From: Spongilla lacustris | Taxonomy: Eukaryota > Porifera > Demospongiae > Spongillida > Spongillidae | Direction of reading: 5' to 3' | Assembly (NCBI GenBank): GCA_949361645.1 | Contig: OX442416.1 | Location: forward strand, 10,359,869 to 10,423,868 | Length of the DNA stretch: 64,000 nt | Shown here: piece after piece, positions 33,840-61,921 of the stretch | Layout of the letters: each line of letters begins with the position of its first letter | How positions within the stretch are numbered: the first letter of the stretch is position 1 | The notes under the pieces: generated by a model | The model's input: only the letters and a program-made list of their open reading frames with translations | Databases searched by the model: none | Told to the model about the DNA's origin: nothing | Position numbers and translations under genes: made by a program

Positions 33840-35100
33840 TCTTTGCTGACCTCGGCTGAGACGAAAAGTCAACGTCAATACATGTACAGGGTATACTTAT
33901 AATTAGTGATTTAATGGATAATTATAACTGACCTGTTATGTAAATTTAGTCGCCCGTAATGTCACAGCGAAGTACTAGCATAGATATTAAATATCTATGG
34001 TATACTAGTAACCATGGTCCATGTAGCAAAGCAATGATTATCTCTACCAGCGAGGCCAATTACTTCACAGTTTACTAGTACCCAAAGAAAAGAAACAAAC
34101 GGCGTTTACGGCGTTTCACGTTGCTACATACATAATTTTAAAAACACCAATCAAGCCGGTCCTCGTACGAAACCGCCAATCAATTTGTCAAACAAAACTT
34201 CCAATCAATTTATCAGTCATAGCGTATGGCCTGTCTTTTAAAAAAAAAAAAAAAAAAAGGCTAAACTCTTCAAGCTTGTTAATTAGAAAGTTTAGCGAAA
34301 CGACTTATTGATGGAATTCCCAGTAACAAAGTGTTGACTGATTGACACATGCCAGCCATGCTTTAAAAAGGAGCTCTTTAACAAGCAGATGAATGGTCTG
34401 AAAGCCGACGAAGCCCTAGACCCCCTTTGCTAAGGCTGAGTTGTGCCTGTTTTTAAGCACAGTTTGTAGAGTCTGCAGGTGTGGATAGCCAAGCAATGAC
34501 GAGTATTCAAAGTAGCCCGGTCCTTTAGTGATGAGAGAAGTGGGTGCACATCTTGGCAGTTGCCAGGTGTACAAGTTTGCAAAAACAGCCACACTCACGC
34601 TAGTCGGGCCGGCCCTAGCTACTAACTCGGGTATATGCGGTAGTAGGGCCACTATAGAACAGAACTTGGTGTTCTGGTTACAATTTTAATTTAGCACATC
34701 TCCATGCACTAGGGGCTCCTATATAATTTCACATAAGCACACATAGCAAAGTTAAACACATAAGAAATGGTTTGGCTTTGATCAGGGTCAAATGCAATCT
34801 GCTTGCCGTGCACGCTTCATTACCCAGGCGGCTAGCTGCTTCGAGTTGTGTACCAAAGTAGGCACGCTGACAGAAATCAAAAAGAGTGTCTCGAATTCTA
34901 CTTTGGCGAGAAACCATATCACTAGGGCCGGCCCTTATCATGATCATTACACATACACTGATACACATCGACACCAACAAATCCTTAAAGAGTCTCTAAA
35001 CTATCTATGGTATCATCTGGACTAGGATGCATTGTATGTGTTGTAATTATTATTATTAACAACACGTTATAATACATTACACCAAACACCAAAGCAAGCA
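33840..35100. other. No gene recognised; one MITE-like inverted repeat
   Basis: Upstream of TMEM164. GGGCCGGCCCTAG at 34606-34618 and its complement CTAGGGCCGGCCC at 34922-34934 bound a ~330-bp block that may be a small transposon, related by its ends to the element at 43269-44065. No target duplication seen. Confidence 0.4.
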
Positions 35101-35127
35101 GTTAGGAGCGCTGGGAGTCCCTATAGC

Positions 35128-35690
35128 TAGCCAGGATGCATGGCTTCAGAAATGGACTGGATCAATCGCCCATATGTCTCCACTGCCAATGGAATGCAGG
35201 ATCCTGCATGCCATTTGGGTCCATTGGAGACAACTTGTGGGTCTATGCAGCAAGGGCTTCTGTACCAGCTTGGTGACATGCATGACTTACCTAAGATAGC
35301 TGGGCAGAGGGGTAATGTGATGGTCCGTTGATGTGCAGTGCAGCAGGTTTGCCTCTGTCCCATCCTGCAATGACAATGTCAGCTGGTCAGGTGTGATCAA
35401 GGTCTCTGGTATTACCATAAGACCATTGCCTCTAATGCTCAGGTGGGCACAACTACAGATTGAGGTCAAAGATCTCATCCTGCAAGTGATTATGGCACAT
35501 GACATCTCCTCCATGTCTGCAGGTCACAGTGTGATGATCAAGAGGATCAAGGGTAGTATTTATCCAGGCAGAATGGACACATGGATCGGCAAAGTGTCCC
35601 GACAGTCCCAGCCACCACTTTATGGTACTCATTGGACTCGAATTACAAGCCCAAAGCGTGGAAGGGACCACTGGTAGCCAAGAGGAAGAA
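35128..35690 (+). CDS. Unassigned coding-like exons, plus strand
   Basis: 35140-35311 encodes MASEMDWINRPYV then HLGPLETTCGSMQQ and LLYQLGDMHDLPKIAGQ, followed by a possible donor AGGG|GTAATG. 35350-35400 encodes RFASVPSCNDNVSWSGVIK before a GTCTCTGG donor-like site, and an open stretch continues (LRWAQLQIEVKDLILQ). Residue composition looks like real protein rather than repeat. I do not recognise the family. Exon joins could not be fixed, and part of the sequence after 35550 resembles the repeat at 23340-23520, so this could be an old gene fragment within a repeat. Confidence 0.35.
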
Positions 35691-36362
35691 TGAGGACTGC
35701 CACTGGGCATGAGGAAGACTCCAACTAGGTGGGAAAAGTTGATCCTACATATGTACATCATTCCTGAAAAACCCTTCTCAGTAAGACTAGGAGAGGCCAG
35801 GGCAGAATAAACTGACATGACATGCACTGAGGTAGGGGCTTTCCCTGCTATGAGGATGTTAATTACATGTACTTGCCTAAGTCAAGGAGGTGTTACACCC
35901 AAAGGCCTGAGGGACCTGCCACAGTGTCCTTGGCAATATTGAAATCCATTCAGCTCTGATGAAACAGGTGCTGGGTGAGCAGCAGAAGTTACTGGTGTGG
36001 GATGCTTGGCTTTCAAAAGTTGCATGTATTATTGTTGTTAGGGGCGGTTTTAATTGCCCCCACATGCCCCAGCCAGATAGTGACACAACCTGGTCATGTG
36101 ATGGTTGATGGATGTACTGCAAGCACCCCTTTTACATGTATGGCTTGCTAAGACAGCATTTAAAAAAAAAAAAAAAAAAAACATTTCACTGAATACTCAG
36201 GTTACCCGATGACATCATTTATACAGTAACCTCCTCTTGGACACACAGAAACTAATTATACCCTCCCCCAAGACAGATATATTACATTTTACATGTAAAT
36301 GTACCAGTCACACAACACATCACACCCCCCCCCATCCCCCCATCCCCCCATCCTATGTTGGC

Positions 36363-37130
36363 AGGGTAACATTATGTCATATCACTTGTATGTCAATATC
36401 CTTGTCAAATGTGTGCATGAGGTAAGTTGATGAATCGGCAGTGTTATTCCTTATATAGATCCTGCTGCAATACTAATGACATCATTAGTTTGTAGTCATT
36501 TGGTTTTAAATGGCAGAAAAGGCAACTTGCTGTAAGGCTCATTAACATCACAGCAAACCTAAATCCTGTTGCTTTACTTACATCCTTCAATTGTGTGTTG
36601 ACGTTTGGAATGTAGGGTACGTACAAAACTTTGATGACATCTTGAGGGCCAGTGATGACACTGCTACGGATTATGGTGGCACAGGGGACCTGGGCATACC
36701 TTTAGGAGGTGTTCTTGGCCCAGAGCAAGATGGTTAGTCGTTGCAACAGGCCAGGATAGCCTGTCATAATGGCCACACAGTTTAGCCTCCCTGAATGCTT
36801 GGCTCCTCCCCCTACTGTTGAAATGGTAACCACCTCTTTATTCAGATTGTTGGAGAGCATGGTGCACAAGCCACACCCCCACACACATGCTGAGACTAGC
36901 GATATATAGATGGAGCATGCAGGCTGTGTAATGGAGACAGCTAAAGGTATGTGTTGTAAAGCTTTAAGCATCCCACCATCTCTCCCTCCTCCTCTAGGAA
37001 AGTACCTTGTGGAGGTGGTCAGCCTGATGCATAAGGTATGTCCGGAGGCTGAGGCTACTATGGTTAGCGACGACATAAGAAGGCTCCTCAGTCCTGTACC
37101 ATTGCGGCCATTGCTGCTCTGGATGTCTCA
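36363..37130 (+). CDS. Unassigned coding-like exons, plus strand, continued
   Basis: Candidate exons with splice signals: 36364-36420 (TTGGCAG|GGTAAC...CATGAG|GTAAGT; NIMSYHLYVNILVKCVHE), 36617-36732 (AATGTAG|GG...CAAGATG|GTTAGT; YVQNFDDILRASDDTATDYG then GIPLGGVLGPEQDG), about 36910-36946 (TATATAG|ATGGAG...GCTAAAG|GTATGT) and 36999-37036 (CCTCTAG|GAAAGTACC...CATAAG|GTATGT; KYLVEVVSLMHK). They are on the same strand and in order, suggesting one multi-exon gene. The product is unrecognised. Confidence 0.4.
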
Positions 37131-37534
37131 TTCATCTTGACAACTATATGTACGGGGAGATGGGGTCCTGCCCCCTAACTCTCAATGGAAGTGAGGAGTG
37201 TCAACAAGTGCCTCATCCCCAGACCCTGTCTTAATTGCCAAGCTCATCACATACCAATTATTGATGAAGTTCTTTCTGATTAGTGCACACCTGCCCAGTC
37301 CATGTGTGTGGGGGAGCCGACCACTCACCCTGTTTCTCTTCCCCTCAGGGGGTGTGGCAGTGGTGGAGAATGAAGAGGGGTGGAGGTGGGAGGAGGAGTA
37401 GCTGGTGTGTTTGTGGATTCCATGACACTGTCTGGGGACTGGTCACTTTCAGCTAGGTTTGAGGAGTGGGTACATGAAGCCCAAACAAATCCCCTCTCCA
37501 GAGCTATCGTACCTCCATCACCTCCATCACGACC

Positions 37535-38010
37535 ATCACCACATCACCATCACCACATCACCATCACCACATCACCATCACCACATCACCATCACCACAT
37601 CACCATCACCACATCACCATCACCACATCACCATCACCACATCACCATCACCACATCACCATCACCACATCACCATCACCACATCACCATCACCACATCA
37701 CCATCACCACATCACCATCACCACATCACCATCACCACATCACCATCACCACATCACCATCACCACATCACCATCACCACATCACCATCACCACATCACC
37801 ATCACCACATCACCATCACCACATCACCATCACCACATCACCATCACCACATCACCATCACCACATCACCATCACCACATCACCATCACCACATCACCAT
37901 CACCACATCACCATCACCACATCACCATCACCACATCACCATCACCACATCACCATCACCACATCACCATCACCACATCACCATCACCACATCACCATCA
38001 CCACATCACC
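37535..38010. repeat. 14-bp minisatellite ATCACCATCACCAC
   Basis: About 34 nearly perfect copies. Because 14 is not a multiple of 3, one frame reads a 14-residue His/Thr/Ser/Pro repeat in every register, so three long frames stay open. Not considered coding. Confidence 0.92.
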
Positions 38011-38019
38011 TCCATCATC

Positions 38020-38804
38020 AACATCACCACATCAACAACACACCATCACATCCATCACCTTCTTCATCACCACCGGTCTTCAGGGTCAGTGTTATTTCCC
38101 TGGCAAAAAATTGTGCTAATCTTGGTACACAAAAATTAATCATGCCACACCCCTAAACACATGTACCTATCCCATTCTCCCCCTCCCCATAAGTAACATC
38201 GTCTTCCAATCACCTTCTGCACTGACTCAATTGATCATGACATTATTTAATGAAGGTTTGCTGTTCATTGTTTCATCAAGATTGGATCTCCTAGGTTGTA
38301 CCTTGGGCTTAGTGACACGTTACCAGAGATAATTTTGTTATCTCATCAAGATTGTAATTACTGTCCTCCAGGGCTGTCAGATAAGAAGGGGAGTGGAGGA
38401 GGGAGTGTGAGTGAAAACATACTATTCCCCAATTTCTCCCCATATTAAATTGTTATGTGTAGTATGTACCTACCTACATAAATACAGCATAAATACACAG
38501 TTTAAATTGGGCTGGCAGCATCTTATATATGCATTAATTGGGGTCTGGGCATGAAACATGGGATACAGCTAGCCCTAGAAATATATAGCCTTTACTGTTA
38601 ACTTATAATAAGTATTTACATACATGCCGGTGTCATGCGGAATGTCCCCCTAGACATTCTGCACTAGTGCAAAATGTCCCCATCCCCTCCCTGGACACAC
38701 TACACTAGGGCATAATGTCCTATCTACCTACCTACCTATAGGGTACGACATATGTTTCCCTCTGTGTGTATGTCTGTTATAAAAAACATTTGCGCAGTGC
38801 ATGT

Positions 38805-38837
<33 letters not shown>

Positions 38838-38846
38838 ACAGACACA
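38020..38846. other. No gene recognised
   Basis: AT-rich sequence; a block of TGTCC/GGACA palindromic words at 38637-38732, a (CTAC)n-like stretch at 38725-38745 and a 33-base C run at 38806-38837. Nothing coding seen. Confidence 0.5.
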
Positions 38847-38854
38847 CACATATG

Positions 38855-39724
38855 CAGTAATGCCGCGGCCAGCACGGACCGTCCGTGACCGTATTCATTT
38901 GACGGTTTTTGACGGCCGACCGTGACCGTGACCGTGAAGCTTACCGATCACGTGATTAAACCGTGAAAAATAATTGGCCGTCAAATTTATTTGCTGGCCG
39001 TCCATGGCCGTCAGAACTTTTGACGGTCCATTAAGCCTATTCACGTCATTAGCATCACGTGCAGGGGATTTTTTTCCCTGCGTGGCAAATGTCGTCTTTC
39101 CAAGAACCTTTGAGGATAAGCCACCTGATAGCGCGGTGAAGTCTGCAGCAAACCCACCCGACTGTCACCAACACGTGGCTATGGAACCATTTAAATTTTT
39201 ATTATTTACGTTGTCCCCCTTGCCATGGCATAGTCTCGTCCCCAGCCTGATATGTATGTGTTCGTATTATGCGATGTAATCCAGCCGCTGCTGCCGAATG
39301 TGGGTCTGGGGACGCGACTTGCCATGATTATGCGTTATCGCGTGGATTCCACGTGCGAGCGAGTTTTCTCCCAGTTGAGACTCATTGTGAAGATGGAGGA
39401 TGGATCCAGCCAGGATTGAATCTGTTCTCTTTCTCAGCTGCAATAAAGCCTTTAGTTAATTGAATCTGTTCTTTCGCACTTGCTCTGCTATGCCCATGCA
39501 TACCATTCATGAACCATTTCTATTGATACGTGCATGCCAAACTTCTATAGCATAAATAATGACCGTCCGTGACCGTATTAAAATTTTGACGGTTGACGGC
39601 CAGCCGTGTACGTGACCGTATTGAAATCATACGGTCCATCTTTGACCGTGAACGTGACCGTTTATATCCAAACGGCCAGCCGTGAACGTGACCGGATTGT
39701 CAAAAGCTGGCCGCGGCATCACTG
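38855..39724. mobile_element. Non-autonomous hAT-type transposon with perfect 8-bp duplication
   Basis: An 870-bp element. Left end CAGTAATGCCGCGGCCAGC, right end GCTGGCCGCGGCATCACTG, inverted with one mismatch. Target duplication CACATATG at 38847-38854 and 39725-39732 is exact. Subterminal regions contain many CCGTGACCGT/ACGGTC words in both orientations, as expected for transposase binding arrays. No intact transposase ORF; an open frame at 38974-39279 has no recognised domain. Confidence 0.88.
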
Positions 39725-39850
39725 CACATATGTAACAAATAAAGCTCGCAGTGGAACTCCTTTCCAAGTACGCAATTTATAATGATACATGTTTGTACAT
39801 ATATGCAGGCCTAGGTTTGATAAACAAGTCCTACGCAAGTAAATTTTTTG

Positions 39851-40550
39851 CTATAAGAATTCCTCCACACGAAGATAGATCGATTTCCAAGCAGTCATTT
39901 TTGAAATATCGGATCTTAAAATTTTCCAACGCCTGTGCCCTTCGATAACAGATGGATCGAATATCCCGTGAGTGGCTCCATATAGACTCTTCAGCAGATC
40001 ATCTATCACTGGGAAAGAATATTTAAGGGGTAATGGCGATTTTATCGTCACACACAGTCCACAAGCATTCGCCAGAGCTCATGCGCCTTATCAGGGCCAA
40101 TTAAATCAATTAATTCCTGTGTGATAGGAGCCATTCCAAAAAGCGTACTAATTCCAAAGAGGCCTTCATTTTTCAGGTTGTGATGAATGCCTTCAAAGGC
40201 GGTCTTTTTGTCCTTCACCCACAGCAGGACGAAATTGCTGTACGCCACGTCGTACGGCCCCTCGGGGAAATTATCAGAGCTTCCGTCATGAAATGACACA
40301 TTCTCTAAATGATGATACATTTCACACGCTAGTTTATAATCCTTTCACGGTCTGGATCTACAGCCACAATCCTTCCTGTTGGTCCTACTTTCTGCGCCGC
40401 CAAAGATGCTAAATAACCAGTTCCGCGGCCCGAGTCCAGGACACGGTAGCCTTCCTTCAGGCAAAGCATATCAAGCAGCACACGACCAACTTCCTCCTGA
40501 AAAGACGAGTTTTGACTGTACTCCTCTGCCTCAGACTTCAACTCCAACAT
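39851..40550 (-). pseudogene. Frameshifted, intronless class I SAM-dependent methyltransferase
   Basis: Start ATG at 40548-40550 (MLELKSEAEEYSQNSSFQEE). Motif I reads VLDSGRGTG where families normally have VLDxGCGTG; VAVDPDRERI supplies the acidic residue of motif II. The frame then ends at a TAG near 40334 and continues one base out of frame with MYHHLENVSF, YDVAYSNFVLLWVKDKK and GLFGISTLFG, stops at 40045, and continues again in another frame with LPLKYSFPVIDDLLKSLYGA to TAG at 39851-39853. The YSNFVLLWVxDK string recalls UbiE/JHAMT-like methyltransferases. Two indels and no introns suggest a retrocopy or lateral copy that has decayed; sequencing error is the alternative. Confidence 0.7.
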
Positions 40551-41130
40551 AATGACTAAATAGGCTAACACCACTGGTTGCAACTAAAAGCATACAATTT
40601 TATATGCATGCACGTTTTATATAGGTGACCGTAAGGTGCTTTTTCAATACAGTTTATGATCCCGAACGCTGAACTTGACGTTTGCACTACATAATAGAGG
40701 TTCATGTGACGTCATCGCCGGATTGCATTATCTTGTTGCTCACGATGTGTTATTACCTGCGCACCAAGATGGCTAACTCATTGACAGGACATGTTTAGAA
40801 CTTTTGATGCATATAGATTCTATACGAAATCCTGATCCTGTTAGTAGTTAATTAATGAATAATGAGACAATACATTGACTTACGATGAGTTTATTTCACC
40901 TTGGGTATAGAAGTACTGTACTAGTCTATCGCGGCTCTAGAGTGTACCAGAGATTATATAATTATCTCTGAGTGTACCTACGTTCCATAAGGTAATTAAT
41001 CTACGACTTCACAGTTTTGTATATCACGTGAGCGCATCAAAGGATACTCGATTCGTTGGGACGCGCCTTCACATCCCAATCATGAATGAACTTGTATAGG
41101 CGGGTTTACTGTGGAAATGTTGTACAGTGC

Positions 41131-41338
41131 TCCCTCGAGTATACGGAAAAGTAGCACCTCGATTATACGGAAAATAAAGCACTTCATTGGGTGTTAGGAA
41201 AACTATCTGTTAGTGGTAAGATATGTAAACCGGTTTACATATCTTACCACTAAGTACACAGATAGTTTTCCTAACACCCAATGAATGTGCTTTATTTTCC
41301 GTATAATCGAGGTGCTACTTTTCCGTATAATCGAGGGG
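41131..41338. mobile_element. Near-perfect hairpin MITE, pogo-like ends
   Basis: Inverted repeat with arms of about 100 bp centred at 41231/41232 (GTAAACCGGTTTAC). Arms contain CCTCGATTATACGGAAAATAAAGC. The CCTCGATTATxCGGA word resembles pogo/Tigger-type ends; compare the element at 61620-61831. Confidence 0.75.
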
Positions 41339-41507
41339 CTATGCTAGTCTCGTACCCAGACCATCACGTCACAAGGGTCTGCCTTAGAAAAAACTGTGTC
41401 AGAAGGTTCATATTACATTACTGTTACTGGTTATGGCCGACCATACTTATCCATGGGTTTCGGGCTTATATGCATGCACTATCCAGCTCTCTGGCAGCTA
41501 CTGACCA

Positions 41508-41563
41508 GTCCTCTTGTGCTTCTCCAACAAATTATGCAATTTGTTGGAGAAGCACAAGAGGAC
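41508..41563. repeat. Perfect hairpin, 26-bp arms
   Basis: GTCCTCTTGTGCTTCTCC... and its complement around ATGC. Just downstream, 41585-41680 has tandem copies of ACATGATTACTATACATGCAGG. Preceded at 41347 by AGTCTCGTACCCAGACC, an end shared with the 61.2-kb MITE. Confidence 0.75.
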
Positions 41564-42252
41564 TAGTGGCCATGGTACGTACGTATGATTACTATACATG
41601 ATTACTATACATGCAGGCCAGGTCACATGATTACTATACATGCAGGTCACATGATTACTATACATGCAGGCCAGGTCACATGCAGTGCATCCGAACTTCT
41701 GATAAGAAGCTAAACAGCAGTTCTATAAATAAATCACCCAACCTAGCTAGCATCGGAGTCTCCTATACCTCTTCCAATGGGCACCTTGTATCAGTATCTT
41801 AATCACCTGCAGGACATACTGGTGTAATCAAAAAAGACTCCCGTAGCATTTTTGCATCTCCTGAGCAGTGTTTGTCCATTTCAAACGGCTGCTAAATTTA
41901 AACCATAGAGGCGAACACGCATGCAAGTCCTCAATTCTGTCTGACTCGCCAGTTACGACTGTGCTAGATCAGTTACGACAGTGCTAGATCTAGAGAAAGA
42001 GATCGAGGTGCAAAAAAAAAAAAAAAAAACCCCTTCAAAGAAACGGCAACGACAGCATTTACAGCAGACTGAAATTATCCCTTGTTCGTTCGAATGCCCG
42101 GCTGAGCATTTCTTGCAAGGGCAGACCCCTGTGCCTCCTATATTAATTTATCTGTGTAATGCATTATTAAATATCATTACAATAACACATGTACGCGTAT
42201 ACATATACGTATGTACATGTAACAGTTATGTTATTATTAAACACTCCTGCTA

Positions 42253-42591
42253 TTAATTAACGGGGAGAGGGTTTCCGGGCAACACGGAAACCTCTATGGG
42301 TATGCTCTCGCCTGTCTCATTATTGTCATTGTAGATGCGGTCAATGATTGATAATGTAGTGATTTTGAGGGGTGTAGTCTGGAAAATGGGAGTGTTCATA
42401 GGCGGAGGATTTTTAGGACGAAAACAGTGATCCACAGCTTGACAATCTAACCATCAATGTTACAGCCACTTCATTATCCTCACTGCAGGGACACGAGGAG
42501 AAGAACTGACAGGACCATTCACATAGGCAGCAGATGCTGATTGGGCAGGCAGATAGGGGGCAGGGACACCATATGCATTTTTAAAAATGTA
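42253..42591 (-). CDS. Possible alternative 3' exons (cytoplasmic-tail-like), minus strand
   Basis: 42484-42591 (acceptor ATACAG|TAC, donor CCTGCA|GTGAGG, 108 nt, phase 0-0) encodes a Pro/Ser/Ala-rich YIFKNAYGVPAPYLP... segment. 42253-42446 (acceptor GGTTAG|AT, phase 1, stop TAA) encodes CFRPKNPPPMNTPIFQTTP and a Glu/Pro-rich end. Both lie downstream of the SRCR receptor stop. The second could substitute for the last exon in the correct phase; the first does not fit that phase. They may belong to an alternative transcript or a separate unseen gene. Confidence 0.35.
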
Positions 42592-42912
42592 CTGTATGCA
42601 AAACAATGACCCAACTTGATCAAGAGAGAAAGAATACGTACTCCTACATTGTAGTTCTCACTTAGTGAAACATATATTGTACAGACAGGATCCTAATTAC
42701 TGCTACATGTAACAGTTGCAACAATGTACAATAGTCGTATACGTGCCAAAATTGGTGCCCAGTCCCACGTTGGGTATATGCACGTGACAGTCAACATTGT
42801 CTATATCGCAATATTTGATATGTAAATCATGCACAGACTAAAAATAAACATGTAATATTGCTAATGTAATGCTAACAAACACCATCAGCCAGGGGAGTGT
42901 GGCCATCTTATT

Positions 42913-59799
<16,887 letters not shown>

Positions 59800-59871
59800 C
59801 TGCAAAATAAAAATAAAAATTACAAATCACTAACACCGCATCCACGAAAAACGCGGGGAAATTTTCATAAT

Positions 59872-60919
59872 GGACCCTTTTCATGTGACGTTAATTTAAT
59901 GAAATTCATTTTAGGTTAATTCAAATCATTTCAATGTTGTCCGCCATCTTGGTGCTCAATAGAACGGCATGGGCCTCTCGTAATACTTTTATATTCTTAC
60001 CATGGAATGATGTCAGTACCCACTGTAAAAAAAAAAAAAACCATAATCACTTACTGTGAACCAGTGTTGCCGCGATATATCGCGAAAGGCGATATATCGC
60101 GATTAAATGTTTATATCGCGAAAGGCGATATATCGCGATTAATCTTTAGTCATATCGCGAAATAAACGTGCACGGACGTAAACAAAGATATACAGAAATA
60201 AAATTTAGAAACGAGCAGAGAATAAGCATACATTTAGGTAAATCAATGAAAATAATTTACTGTTACAGTTAAACCAGTTCAGGTTGAATTTTGCCTTACA
60301 ATTGCCAATGCAGCCTTTCATGCAAGATGCCACGCCCTTACGGGCGCAACCTTTTGTTCTTAAGGAAAATACCTAAGCCAAAATGCACAAGTACTTGCTT
60401 GCTGGTTTAGCTATGGTAGGGACGTATGATGATTCCTCCACCACAACAATGGACCTTATTTTCTGAAATTGATTTCTGCTGACAGGTTATCATGTAGCTA
60501 AAAAACAATTGATTTTTGGTGCCTTCCAAAGCCTCCCATACGGCAATTTTGAAGGCTTTGCGATCAACACTCATGAAATCGTCTGTGGTAGCAAGTACAT
60601 TTAGCGTAAGTACACGTATACCTGTACCATATCCTTCGCGGTAACCATAACTATTCACCCTAACATTTAATAACCAAGGGATAAATGATCATGAATAATT
60701 TACTATATCGCGATATTTATATCGCGATTAAATGCTCATATCGCGATGTATCGCGATATAGACGATTAAAGATGAAGGTTATTTCGCGGCAACACTGCTG
60801 TGAACGTACAGCAATAACCAAAAGCTTTGTTTTGCCCATACCGTCCTATAGTAACTTCAGCACCAAGATGGCGGACAACGAATAATTTTAATGTCACTGC
60901 TCACGCGATGAAAAGGGTC
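59872..60919. mobile_element. Outer inverted-repeat element with CCGCCATCTTG subterminal motifs
   Basis: Ends GGACCCTTTTCATG and AAAAGGGTCT are complementary; inner complements TTGTCCGCCATCTTGGTGCT (59938-59957) and AGCACCAAGATGGCGGACAA (60859-60878) are perfect. It contains the hAT element 60062-60797 as a nested insertion. Target duplication not identified. Confidence 0.7.
60062..60797. mobile_element. Non-autonomous hAT-type element with exact 8-bp duplication
   Basis: Left CAGTGTTGCCGCGATATAT, right TTTCGCGGCAACACTG, 736 bp, flanked by CTGTGAAC at 60054-60061 and 60798-60805. Subterminal arrays of ATATCGCGAT palindromes occur at both sides. No transposase; the minus frame at 60407-60658 is unrecognised. 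Confidence 0.9.
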
Positions 60920-61228
60920 TACAAGTATTCCTTCCTCAAGCTTTTTTTTAATTTCTATTCCGCTTAAAGCTCTATCACTTGCCAGTGTGTGCACTGATTA
61001 GCGGATCGATTTGACACACTCCTTTTGCATGGCATGGCTCAAAACGTCGATCCGTGTTTTGCGATTTGCATGCGTACTTGCACACTTTTTTCAGCAGCAT
61101 ATTCAGACCATTCTGCAACAAAATTCGTATTTATACTATGATCAAGTGTTTGCAGAAGCTAAAACAATCACATGACAAATCATCGATCCTTTCTTGTGTA
61201 CATAATAACATCCGTGCAAAGTGTACTT

Positions 61229-61350
61229 AGTCTCGTACCCAGACCCACACTCGCAGTAGCGGATGGATTACATCACCGCTACGCGAGAATGTCGTTGCAT
61301 TATACTGTAAGCGATAATGCTTACGTACGTTTGGGTCTGGGTACGAGACT
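61229..61350. mobile_element. 122-bp MITE with 11-bp target duplication
   Basis: Ends AGTCTCGTACCCAGACCC and complement; AAAGTGTACTT flanks both sides exactly (61218-61228, 61351-61361). The same end word occurs at 29371, 41347 and as a 41-bp palindrome at 62391-62431. Duplications of 9-11 bp are typical of Mutator-type elements. Confidence 0.85.
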
Positions 61351-61619
61351 AAAGTGTACTTACGTCATCATAGGTGGCAATAGGTACGTGCAGGCAGCAT
61401 TGTATACAATCGTATCCCGTATTTGTAGCATTTCTAGCGTAGCGTAGCGCTATCTGCGCTACAAGAGCCTCATCTTTGTTCCGTCAATCTTTTGTTCGGC
61501 TTGGTGAGCCATTCAAGGGACCATATCTTCAATAATCTACAGCTAGCTTCTAGATTAGCGCCGAATTGAACTGTCCTGCATTTGCCTAGTGTAGAACAAC
61601 GACAATCTGCAATCTAGTA

Positions 61620-61831
61620 CAGTGGAACCCCGAAATGCCGCTGCGGACACCATCGGGACGACGGGACCCACCTGAACTGAAGTGTCCCGATAATCGAGGT
61701 GTCCCGATAATCGAGGTGTCCTTTATTCAGGGGTTGAAACCTTTCAAAGTAACTTGTTTGGGACCTAGAGATAGTGTCCTGTTTATCGAGGTGTCCGTAT
61801 TACAGGGAGTCAGCATTTCGAGGTTCCACTG
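61620..61831. mobile_element. pogo/Tc1-like MITE with TA duplication
   Basis: 212 bp; ends CAGTGGAACCCCGAAATGC and GCATTTCGAGGTTCCACTG, flanked by TA. Interior repeats of GTCCCGATAATCGAGGTGTCC. Confidence 0.8.
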
Positions 61832-61921
61832 TACTATCTATGGCGTCTTGCAATAGCGCTGTCAGTCTACTCTGTTGTCGGTGGGTTGTTTTGAAGTCAT
61901 ATCTTAGATCCTTGTAAAGAA

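Noticed and set aside
33495..33878. Upstream extension of TMEM164 to about 33878
   Set aside because: It would require a non-ATG start; the ATG at 33830 fits the family N-terminus.
37380..38156. His/Thr/Ser/Pro-rich 226- and 258-aa frames
   Set aside because: Produced by a 14-bp tandem repeat, which is open in all registers.
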